Notes under the pieces: model-generated
The model's input: the letters and a program-made list of their open reading frames with translations, nothing else
Told to the model about the DNA's origin: nothing
The model's database searches: none
Made by a program: the position numbers and the translations under genes
Shown here: piece after piece, positions 11,970 to 21,651 of the stretch
Layout: each line of letters opens with the position of its first letter
How positions within the stretch are numbered: the stretch's first letter is position 1
Origin: Myrica gale
Taxonomy: Eukaryota > Streptophyta > Magnoliopsida > Fagales > Myricaceae
Assembly: GCA_963930655.1 (NCBI GenBank)
Contig: OZ005603.1
Coordinates: forward strand, 16,329,001 to 16,393,000
Direction: 5' to 3'
Length of the DNA: 64,000 nucleotides

Positions 11970-12768
11970 CTATAGGTCTAATTTAAATATAAAAAATTTG
12001 TTTATTAATTATAGGTTAATTAATGTAAATAATTATTTTATATCTTATTAATATATAATTTTATTTTCTCATGTATTTGAAAAATTTTATTTTAAGGGGA
12101 CCTACTTAACAAAATATGGAATTAGAGAGAGTGTTATGAACATTGAAGTTGTTATATGATATATTTTAAATTATGCATATGGTTGTTATAGTAACTGCAT
12201 ATTTATTGACTAAATCTAAGTAGTTTATAAAACATCTATTATCATACTTATAATGAGCATATATATTTTGAATAATTAGTAATATAATACTATTTAAATA
12301 GAACATATTATTTAATTTCAAACAATAATATATTGTGAGATTAGCTTATGCAATTAAAGTACATAACTTAATATATGGTCTTAGAGAATATGATTTAGTC
12401 ATTAGGTAGGTACATACATATAAAATCATTAGGTAGGTATATACACGTATAACAAATCATGCAATTTATATAGAAAACATTATACTTTTAAATTATAAGT
12501 ATTACATATTATTAATACCAACCTATTTTAATTAAGATTATTATACTTGTTATTAAAAAATAATGTAAAATAATATGCTATGTAATTAATACTAAGTATA
12601 AAATTTGACACCAATTTTATTTAATTATTTTTTATCTGACACTATTATGACACGTCGGTTGCTCATGTACCTTTACAATTTTACTTTATCAGAATAAAAG
12701 AACGTTATATAAATCAAAATAAAATAAATAAAATATAAAAGAAAACAAAATATAAAGGAAATGAAAAA
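11970..12768. other. AT-rich internal spacer of the CACTA-ended element
   Basis: Very AT-rich with no open frame of note. It lies between the left subterminal repeats and the nested Pack-MULE. Confidence 0.45.
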
Positions 12769-12777
12769 GAAAAGAAA

Positions 12778-14107
12778 GGGGTAATGTCATTTTGCGCCCC
12801 TTAAGTATGGAGCAATTGTAATCGAGCCCTCTTAAGTATCAAAACTACGATTTACACCTCATAAATTTAAGACATTTTCAATCTTCTCCACCCGTCCAAT
12901 TTTCTGTCAAAAGTTACGGAATTCAGCATCACATGCGTCGCACATGCCAATCCCGCATGTCTTTACCGAAATACCCTTAGTAAGTGAGACCAAATGACTT
13001 AGCGCTGCTCTTTTCTCTTTAGCAGGTGGCGAGGGATGTTGGGAAAAATTTAGTGGAGAAGCAGCTCCATTCATCGAAAAACTCCAGCCTAAGATATAAT
13101 GAGAGCTTTACTTTCTTACCTGTTGATGCGGAGAAACCAATATACATGCCCTCCTCAAGAATTAGAGTAAGGTCTATAGGGTGCGAAATGAGTGGCATTG
13201 GTTTTTCTTTCGGTGAGGGAGCTATCGTTACGTACACAAATTTTTTCACTCCGTCATACTTTATCCATCCTTGAATAGGATCACTGCTCCCCAATTTCAC
13301 TTCATCCACGTGTGTTTCGCTGCCGTCGAGAGAATAAGCAGCTGGTTTGTGTGTTACCGAAGACATGCTATTGATGTTTATACCCACATGATTTCCTTCA
13401 GAATCTGAAACCTCTTTAAACCCCTTGATTGTATCGAATTCAACCGCAAAGAGATGATTTGAAGGATTTTTATCGTTGGATGGGTTAAGGATTCCCAAGT
13501 AGTGCTCAGCCTGAGCTCCAGGAAATTGCTTGGCGGGGGACAAGGTGAAAGCAAGTCCATAACCTCCTTCACCGGAACTTGTAGGGACTATTGCAAAAAC
13601 AAATGATGTGCTGAAAGAAGAAGCGCTTGGGTAAAGATCAGAAGAATCCCTGCCAATGATTTGAATCGGGTCATCATAGAATGCGTTGCCTATAACATTT
13701 TTTGAGTAATTGGTGAGGCTAAGAAGACCGCGTGACTTGATAATCGAGGCTCCCACTGTGGTGAGATTTTCTTCAAGACCGTTGAATCAATTGAAGACGA
13801 ATTCGAAGCTTTGAGATTGAGCGATGACAGGAAACAGGATAAGGAAAGCGAAAGAAATTATGAAAACCATGGGAGTTCAAGAGTTGAGAGATTGTACGGG
13901 GAAAAGCACGCAAGAGAAGACATACAAGTGGGATTGACGCATGTGCAATGCATATGTTGCCGAATTTCGTGACTTTTGACGGAAACTTGGACGGGGGCGA
14001 AGATTGAAAATGTCTGAAATTTATGGAGCGTAAATTGCAGTTTTGATACTTAAGGGGGCTCGATTGCAATTGCTCCATACTTAAGGGGTGTAAAATGACA
14101 TTACCCC
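12778..14107. mobile_element. Pack-MULE carrying a lectin-domain gene fragment
   Basis: A 1,330-bp unit bounded by long terminal inverted repeats. The left arm begins GGGGTAATGTCATTTT and the right arm ends with its inverse. Similarity between arms continues for about 200 bp, through phrases such as CTTAAGTATGGAGCAATTG. It is flanked by a perfect 9-bp target duplication GAAAAGAAA (12769-12777 and 14108-14116). The inside is occupied by a single host-derived segment, an L-type lectin gene on the minus strand, and no transposase. This is the textbook layout of a gene-capturing Mutator-like element. Confidence 0.9.
13005..13870 (-). pseudogene. Captured L-type (legume-like) lectin domain gene, disabled
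   Basis: The reading frame starts at the ATG at 13870 with a hydrophobic signal-peptide-like segment (MVFIISFAFLILFPVIA), then SFEFVFN. It meets an in-frame TGA at about 13790, just before FNGLEENLTTVGAS. From there the legume-lectin fold is intact: SFSTSFVFAIVP, GYGLAF, HLFAVEFDTIKGF, HVGININS, GWIKYDG and YIGFSASTGKK. A one-base shift at about 13105 throws the last strand out of frame; in the neighbouring frame it continues SHYILGWSFSMNG. No transmembrane segment or kinase follows, so only the extracellular lectin domain of a LecRK-type receptor, or a soluble lectin, was captured. Flanking MULE repeats begin within about 80-110 bp on each side. Function is unlikely. Confidence 0.85.
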
Positions 14108-14339
14108 GAAAAGAAAATATAAAAGAAATGAAAAGCAAAACGGTGCGTTTCATTTTCATTTCCCGCGCGCGCCTGCACTGAAATCTCTCCCTCCCTCTTC
14201 CTCTTTTATTCTCCAATCGAAATCCCTCCCTCTTCCTCTTCATCAAACACTCTCTCGCACTGAGGTTGTCCTTCTTTCTCTCCCTGTCTCTCACGGCCTG
14301 TCTCAAATTGTGAAGTTTAGAAAGTCTTGGGGGGAGTGG

Positions 14340-14680
14340 AAAGGGGAGGGAGAAGGTGAGAGGAAGCGCAGTTTAGGGATTGGGAGACAATTCGGGTGTT
14401 GAAGACGAGGCTGAGAGAATTCAAGAAGCCAACCGAGATTTTTGGTGGGTTCAAGAAAAGTGAATTTGTGGAGAAAGTTAAGTCAAGTTTGGTATGTTAC
14501 TTCTTGCTTAATGGCTTTCGTTCTTATATTACAAGCTCAGTAATTCATTTCACAATAAAGTCAGATGACAACGAAAACGTGAAAAAATGCTAGAAAATTA
14601 TCAACAAATTGGTTTTTTCTCAGGTTCCTCTGAAGACAAAGTTTGAGGTAGCTTGCTTTAAAATTGTCGAAGGATGAATA
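14340..14680 (+). pseudogene. Captured exons of an unidentified host gene (left arm)
   Basis: A frame from about 14361 reads EAQFRDWETIRVLKTRLREF and then KKPTEIFGGFKKSEFVEKVK SSL. It is followed by a plausible donor (GTATGTT), an intron of about 140 bp ending TTTTTTCTCAG, and a second exon VPLKTKFEVACFKIVEG that runs into a stop. The composition (charged, GFKKSEFVEKV) is protein-like, and the same two exons recur inverted in the right arm (about 17200-17500). I do not recognise the family. Confidence 0.45.
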
Positions 14681-15589
14681 ATGGAAGTTTTAAACGTAAA
14701 ATGAAAATTTTCTGCAGAAGTGTTTGAAGTGGAGTTGCTTATGTTCACCGCGAACTAAACAACTAGAAGGTTAGTATTTGCCACAGATGTCCCAACGAAG
14801 GTTGTAGGGAGCATAGTTGCGAGGAGCTTCCATTCTAATCTTAAAACATTCTAGAAGGTTAAGATGCTTTCGCCTTTTATGATGTGATCTCTGAACGGTA
14901 AGCCATGTTATGAGACCTGGGCATAATCTATAAGCACAAAAATGTTCATTGAATAGCAATTTAAACAATCGAAGCTTTATATAGTAGTATGTTCTGAGTG
15001 CATTGTGTTGCAAAGTGTAAACGCCTCAACCTAGCGTTTTTCCATGGAACTAATGCTTCCATGTAGCATATGAAATTTGATGTGATTCCATGGTGAATGT
15101 TGTAGATTCTGCATATTTGATGATGTTATATTTTCTAATACAGTACAACACTAATTGTTGTTGTTATAATTATGCAGAAAGCAATGTGCAAGGAGCCTCA
15201 AGAGTCAAAGGTTGGTTCCGATCTAGATAATTTCTTTTGGTATTTTGTAAATAAAGAACTCGACTTTCTGTTTGAGTCTGTATGAATCAAGTCTTCTATC
15301 TTCTTCTTGAGTCATTATTTACTTTCTGTATGTGGTTGCATGCAATTCGAGCCTTCGAGGTCAGTAAATGGATGGGATTGGTGTCTCTTTCTGTAGAAAA
15401 TTATGTACCTTAGCCTTAATTCTATCCATACCCACTTTCAGATCAGTTCTGCTCCCCTGCTGCCAAATGTAGTGATCATTCTTGCGTTGGATGAACCACT
15501 GTGCTTGGTATAATATTTTGCAACATATCTGGCCAAATTGATGGGACATACCTGAACTATGCCTTTTTGACAATGGAGAGTGAGAATTT

Positions 15590-15650
15590 TGCAGCATCAG
15601 AAGGGATGGTTGCAGAAAAAGTTGCAGGGTAGGTTGATTGATTCTTTTAT
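15590..15650 (+). pseudogene. Truncated sterol dehydrogenase exon, left arm
   Basis: Plus-strand codons read ASEGMVAEKVAG then stop, matching the end of the dehydrogenase exon in the right arm. The preceding roughly 30 codons of the exon are missing here and an unrelated-looking block (GACAATGGAGAGTGAG) abuts it. This shows a deletion in one arm after the inverted duplication formed. Confidence 0.55.
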
Positions 15651-15957
15651 AGCTTCCTCCAACTTTCAAATCCAATAGTCATATGGGAAAGATTTGGAAA
15701 AGCAAAGTTACAGTCAGGGCAAGGTTTTGTAGCATTGGTTTACAAATTGCAGATTCATGCGTTGAAGTTCAGTTGGCATGTCTCATATTAAAGACAAACT
15801 AAAGAACACACTAGAGTAAAGAGACATGCCAACTGAACTTCAAATCATGAATTTGCAATTTGTAAACCAATGCTACAAAACCTCGCCTGACTGTAACTTT
15901 GCTTTTCCAAATCTTGCCCATATGACTATTGGATTTGAAAGTTGGAGGAAGCTATAA

Positions 15958-16090
15958 AAGAATCAATCAATCTACCCTGCAACTTTTTCTGCAACAATCC
16001 CTTCTGATGCTATAGCTCTCTCAGCACAAATATGGGCATGTGCGACATTTTCAACGTAAGTGAAGTCATAAATGTTGTTGCCATCACCAA
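15958..16090 (-). pseudogene. Captured exon of plant sterol-4-alpha-carboxylate 3-dehydrogenase
   Basis: The minus strand reads, after an AG acceptor (AATCACCAG), YIIGDGNNIYDFTYVENVAH, then AHICAERAIASEGIVAEKVAG and a stop. The phrase IGDGNN-YDFTYVENVAHAH-CAERA is characteristic of plant 3-beta-hydroxysteroid dehydrogenase/decarboxylases, which act in sterol C-4 demethylation at the ER. Only one exon is present. The Rossmann-fold cofactor-binding N-terminus and the catalytic YxxxK region are absent, so it cannot be an enzyme. It sits in the right arm of the large hairpin. Confidence 0.8.
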
Positions 16091-17877
16091 TAATGTACTG
16101 GTGATTCAAAAAAATAAAAACCAACATTAAGTTTTATTGATAACATTCAGTACCACCAAAAATGTTACGAAATTCCACAAAAGATGACAAGAATTTGACA
16201 AGAACCAGCTTTTCCCATTCTGTCCCACAAAAGATGACAAGAAGGCATTGTTCTCCTCTAATCAGCCTCGAACAAAATTCTCACTCTCCATTGTCAAAAA
16301 GGCATAGTTCAGGTATGTCCCATCAATTTGGCCAGATATGTTGCAAAATATTATACCAAGCACAGAGGTTCATCCAACGCAAGAATGATCACTACATTTG
16401 GCAGCAGGGGAGCAGAATTGATCTGAAAGTGTGTATGGATAGAATTAAGGCTAAGGTACATAATTTTCTACAGAAAGAGACCAATCTCATCCATTTACAG
16501 ACCACGAAGGCTCGAACTGCATGCAACCACATACAGAAAGTAAATAATGACTCAAGAAGAAGATAGAAGACTTGATTCATACAAACTCAAACAGAAAGTC
16601 GAGTTCTTTATTTACAAAATACCAAAAGAAATTATCTAGATCGGAATCAACCTTTGACTCTTGAGGCTCCTTGCACATTGCTTTCCGCATAATTATAACA
16701 ACAACAATTAGTGTTGTACTGTATTAGAAACTGTAACATCATCAAATATGCAGAATCTACAACATTCACCATAGAATCACATCAAACTTCATATGCTAAA
16801 TGGAAGCATTAGTTCCATGGCAAAACGCTAGGTTGAGGCATTTACATTTTGCAACACAATGCACTCAGAACATACTACTTTTTAAAGCTTCGATTGTCTA
16901 AACCGCTATTCAATGAACATTTTTATGCCTATAGATTATGTCTAGGTAACATAACATGGCTTATCGTTCAGAGATCACATCAGAAAAGGCGAAAGCTTCT
17001 TAACCTTCTAGAAAGCTTTAAGATTAGAATGGAAGCTCCTCACAATTATGCTTCCTGCAACCTTCGTTGGGACTATGGCAAATACTAACCTTCTAATTTT
17101 TTTAGTTCGCGGTGAACATAGGAAACTCGACTTCAAATACTTATGCAGAAAATTTTCATTTTACGTTTAAAACTTCCATTATTCATCCTTCGAAAATTTT
17201 AAAGCAAGCAACCTCAAACTTCGTCTTCAAAGGAACCATAGAAAAAACCAATTTGTTGATAATTTTATAGCATTTTTTCACATTTTTGTTATCATCTGAC
17301 TTTACTGTTAAATGAATTACTGAGCTTGTAATATAAGAACGAAAGCCAGTAAGCAAGAAGGAACATACCAAACTCGACTTAACTTTCTCCACAAATTCAC
17401 TTTTCTTGAACCCACCGAAAATCTCGATTGGCTTCTCGAATTCTCTCAGCCTCGTCTTCAACGCTCGAATTGTCTCCCAATCCCTAGACTGCGCTTCATC
17501 ACCTTCTCCCTCCCCTTTCCACTCCCCCCAAAACTCTATAAACTTTACAATTTAGGACAGGACGTGAGGGACAGGGAGAGAAGGAAGGACAACCTCGGTG
17601 CAAGAGAGTGTTTGATAAAGGTGGGTGCTTTAGCGGCGGTCATGGTGACCGCCATGACCGCAGTTGTAGGTACCAAATTTCTAGCAGCTTTTGTGCACGA
17701 AAGCTGCTAAAGGTGGGTCTATAGCGGTGTTTTATGACAAACGCCGCGAGAAAACCGCCTCTATAGATGATTTCTAGCAGCGTTTTTCACAAACGCTGTG
17801 AAATGATGTTTTTAGCGGCGTTTTTAGTGACCGCCGCTAAAGACCAATTTTTTTGTAGTGATTAATCCTTGTACATA

Positions 17878-18103
17878 TGCTTAATGATCAAAGAAGAGGA
17901 GGTAGGTAGAGAGCTGGCAAATTAGCACACAACGCAAATGCTACATGAGATCAGAGCTTGGATCATATCCATCATATATATATATATATATGCTTAATGA
18001 TCAAAAAAGAGGAGGTAGGTAGAGAGCTGGCAAATTAGCACACAACGCAAATGCTACATGAGATCAGAGCTTGGATCATATCCATTATATATATATACAC
18101 TAA
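17878..18103. repeat. Tandem duplication (113-bp unit) downstream of the CASP-like gene
   Basis: Two near-identical copies, 17878-17990 and 17991-18103, begin TGCTTAATGATCAAA and end in a TA dinucleotide tract. The second copy reaches the stop codon of the CASP-like gene, so the duplication lies in its probable 3' UTR. Confidence 0.85.
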
Positions 18104-19600
18104 GGGAGTACTCCAATATTACCAGCGGGATTGGGCTTAATCAGTTTGGTAATAGACTTCACATTGATTATCAAAAGGATAACGAGGCCAATGAAGGAAG
18201 CGATGAGAGCCCCACTTCCATGGTCGCAGAAGGTATCGAACTTGTCACAGATCTTGTTCCACCTTGCATGTGAATTACCGTTCTTCCCTAGCTCTGCCAT
18301 GAACGTTGCTGCCCCATCCCCACCGGATGCTAGAACCACCGTCATCTGCATGCCCAAACCAACATATATACTAATTATTAATTACGCGAAAGTTGGCATG
18401 CCTCCAGGATTGAATGAAGCTTATATATGTTAACTTTTCTTGTTCACGATGTAAGCACACTCAAATCAATTGGGTACTGTAGAAAATATTGGTGAGGATT
18501 TGTTTACACAGTGGAAAACAAAATCTTTAATTTCTAAAGGCATAGAGATTAAATATAAATGTACTTTTTTTTTTTTTTTGCATAAAGGGCCTTGGAAAAT
18601 GCTATTTATTTCTTTAAAAATTCTTTGGTGACTTCCTGTACGTCTTTGCACCGATAAATCTGCATATACTTTATCTGTAAATATTTGTGTATATTTTTAT
18701 ATATAGTGCGACGTTTAATTTTGAAACAAAGTTAATTACTAGATATGGTAGCTTTTTGTGATATAACAAGGCTGTTAGAAGCGTGTAGAAGAGAGATTTC
18801 ACAGGAAATGTATAAATAAAATCATCGCCGATATCGCTTAATATGATCTTCTTATCATAATTTAGCCCCTTTTTTATAATTATAGGTAGCGTCTTTCTTA
18901 AGAAAAAAGAAAAGGAAAAGGAGAAGAGAGAAAAGTAGAAATATATCAAAAAAGAAAAGGATGATAAAGACTATGATCGAGCTTGATTTATATAATGTTA
19001 GTGCTGTCTCACGTAAGAGAAGCGTTTCCAAAAACTCTGCATATAATATTTGTACGTACCATGTCTAGAATAGCAATGACTGCGAGGCGAAGCCCCTTGT
19101 AATCAATCCTGTGCCCATGAATTTCCACCACTATCATCAACCAGTTATGGAAGCTGGCCATACCGTTAGCTACCACAAAGAACCTGCAGTTTCGACAGAA
19201 AGGAACCAAGAGAAAAAGGCACGATACTGACATAGACAAGTAAATCAGCGTTAGTATATTCCTTACATATCCATTGTTGTTTTGCAGTGGCACATCTTGG
19301 CAAGTGTAATCCTACTCTACTTTTTGCCTAGAAGAGTCAAATATGGTAGAAAAAGACTCACACAAAAGCAGGCGTGTGCTGAAACTTGGCAGTGAGAGTA
19401 GCTTTGACAGGGTTGTTACCAATGGTGGCGACCACCAAAGTGTTTGTCTCCTTATTGAGTGCCATTACGATAGTTGCCGATGCCGTCGCCATAAATGCAA
19501 CCAGCCTCAGCAGCAAGAGGACCCAATCCTTTGGTTGTTTTGCTGAAGGTGTAGAGTTGAAATCACCAACTTCTGGTTTTCTTCCATCTTGCGGAGCCAT
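18100..19600 (-). CDS. CASP-like protein, family 1 (probably 1B subgroup)
   Basis: A four-transmembrane protein of the Casparian-strip-membrane-protein-like family, plasma-membrane scaffold proteins of the MARVEL-related superfamily. Exons on the minus strand are 19600-19362, 19183-19060 and 18345-18100, with GTGAGT and GTACGT donors and CTGCAG/GCATGCAG acceptors. The joined frame gives 202 aa, the usual length. It has a short hydrophilic N-terminus, TM1 about residues 26-48, TM2 81-101, TM3 111-137 and TM4 164-186. Family signatures include FQHTPAFV, DYKGLRL and AELGKNGNSHARW. Two Cys (C154, C161) lie in the second extracellular loop. The start MAPQDGRKPEVG was chosen over upstream in-frame sequence because family members begin there; a GA tract at about 19628-19645 lies in the presumed 5' UTR. 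No disabling lesion is seen. The cell type and precise role cannot be inferred. Confidence 0.92.
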
Positions 19601-21651
19601 TGTATGTACGTACTGTGCTTCTATGGGGGTGAGAGAGAGAGAGAGAACTGAGATCAATACAGGAGAGCGATGGCTTAATATAGCTTGTGGGGGAGATTTA
19701 TGTATAAAAAATATCAAAAAGATTGTCTAACAAGTAAAACTTAGCAACTCTGTCAAATTCCTTGGGTGGTCTAACCATCCAGTGCTGATTTTTGTTTACA
19801 CTGGTCATGGTGGTTTGGAAAATTTACAACCCACCCTTGTGGAAGGGATTTGGTTGTTCGGAAGATGCTGAAAAGTGTTAGGCAAGTTGGTGCACAGCCA
19901 ATGGCTGTTCTACTCTCACCTACCAGGATTGTACAATCCCTTTGACAACTTTTCTGCATGAAGCCGTACATCTCTCTGGTCTCGTTCCTTTATTTTTCTC
20001 TCTTTTCCCTTTTTTAATTAGCCGTCAAAGTTTTGTTTACATGATTATGATATATGGAAATTATGGGTCCAAAAAGATGCACAACCACCACTCATGCAGA
20101 AGGGTCGGGCATAACGCCTAACATAAGTTTGTGGTAAAACGGACTAAAGGCCCAAAACAGAGGGAAGAGGAACTGGCCCAAAGGGCTTGACATTCTCCCA
20201 AGACACTTACAAGTAGCTCTGGGAAAAGTTTGAAATTTGTGGATTCTCTTGGGCTGGTCAAGGATCCGGACCCCGGCCATCTTCTGCCGATCGAAGACAT
20301 TTGAAATTCAATCAGCATAGGTCCATAAACTAGCTGAATCGCATGCAGAGTAGATCAACTCTCTTGTTGTGGTGTTTGTTTCTCAAGAAAACTGTAAAGA
20401 AAGACTGTAATGGCACATTCGAGATTGACAATCTCCAAAGTACTCAACTGTAGTTGGATTTTATTTATACACGGCCCGGCCCGGCCCAACATTCCAACTA
20501 CAGGAACTATGCTCTATTGATAATATTGTGTAAAACTATAGAGAAGATAGCAATATGATTTCAAAAGCCTAGTAGAAACAAATAATAGAGAGATGAATAG
20601 TTCTTTAGGAACTATGCTAATAATGGTAATCTATTATCAATAATTATGAGATTAACAGTCATCCATAATTAAAAGATTCATATAACAATTTTATAAAATT
20701 TCTTGATAACTATTTAATAATGTCTAATTATACTAAATAGTAATTTGTTTGTTTGTTTGTTTACATGCCTTCGATTCTTCTGTAAGTTAATCTCATTGAA
20801 CACATAAAATCAGTTCTATCATTTGACTACGCTCACTCATTACGCCTATCTTATGGTACAACATACCAATGCCTATCATATCTTTATTTCATGAAAATAA
20901 ACTCTTTTATTCATAGAGCAAACGTTACAATTGGTATCGAGGACAGGGTTCCAACACTTTTCATCTCCAAACTCCGAAGTAGGTTTGTTTAGCTCTCAGA
21001 TACCGAAGGGTTAGATGAATGGAGCAGTTAAATAGTTGGACAAAACATGCCTCCAACTGAAAATTCGGAAACGTCAATATTGCCAATGCTAATCGTTCTT
21101 GAAAGAGCAAATCCAACCCTAGGAAATAAAATTTACCGGTTGACATTCTAAGATTTGAATAAAAAAGACAGACATAAACCATCTTTTTCCTCTCCAAAAC
21201 AACAAACGACAAGATCGAGTGCCTTAAAGTTGAACTACTCAGAGTCATACCATCACTACCCATGCTTCTCAATTAGAGTCACCCCATTACAAGTCTGAAA
21301 GATCATAATTAGACCGAGAACTTCTCAATGCCGCGAAAAATGGCATGTTTATGCATCATTTGGCGTAGAAGAAGATATATGTATGTACCTCAATTCACTC
21401 ACCTAAATGTGACAAAGAATGTTAAACACGTGACTACAAATACAAAGCCCTTTCCATTCCGCCTATCTTCTTATCACACGTACAAATTCTCGGCAGCCTT
21501 ATATTGGAAGTAGTTTCTTTAATTAATGTCAATCACGGCAATCCCCACATATACACACAATTTCCAGGTCCATCTTCCAGAGATGCTTAATATGGATTTG
21601 ATCTTCTTACAAATTTAAACTAACAGCAGTAGTTCTCCGTATCGCATTGGA
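19601..21651. other. Intergenic region between the CASP-like and LSD1 genes
   Basis: It contains the presumed promoter of the minus-strand CASP-like gene (19601 upwards), with a (GA) tract near 19628-19645, and the 3' flank of LSD1. A GC-rich tract with repeated CGGCCC lies near 20474. No additional gene with recognisable domains was found; short frames at 19771-20318 resemble nothing I know. Confidence 0.5.

Larger units (their letters stand above)
14242..17616. repeat. Large inverted duplication (hairpin) of captured host DNA
   Basis: The left arm 14242-15784 and right arm 15821-17616 are inverted copies of each other around a loop of only about 36 bp. Identity appears high along the whole length, with scattered single-base differences and small indels. 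The right arm has about 270 extra bases (16011-16285) containing a dehydrogenase exon. In the left arm the same exon is cut to its last codons and joined directly to the next block, so the left arm probably lost this piece. The arms keep intron-like donors (for example SSL then GTATGTT at about 14489), so genomic DNA rather than cDNA was copied. A transcript across the loop would fold into a hairpin of about 1.5 kb. Confidence 0.85.
11703..17860. mobile_element. CACTA-ended composite element with captured genes
   Basis: The left end is CACTACAAAAAAACTG (11703) and the right end is the inverse ...CAATTTTTTTGTAGTG (ending 17860), giving a 13-bp perfect terminal inverted repeat. About 250 bp of subterminal repeats occur at each end, with units such as TTTAGCGGCGGTC, AAACGCTGC and TAAAGGTGGGTCTATA in both orientations. 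The 6.16-kb unit encodes no transposase. It contains a nested Pack-MULE (12778-14107) and a large inverted duplication of host gene segments (14242-17616). Flanking 3-mers differ (GGA on the left, ATT on the right), so a clean 3-bp target duplication is not visible. Either the flanks have changed or the ends came from two insertions. Confidence 0.8.

Noticed and set aside
13026-13274. Plus-strand open frame over the lectin fragment
   Set aside because: It is the antisense shadow of the lectin-like minus-strand reading, which has clear family motifs.
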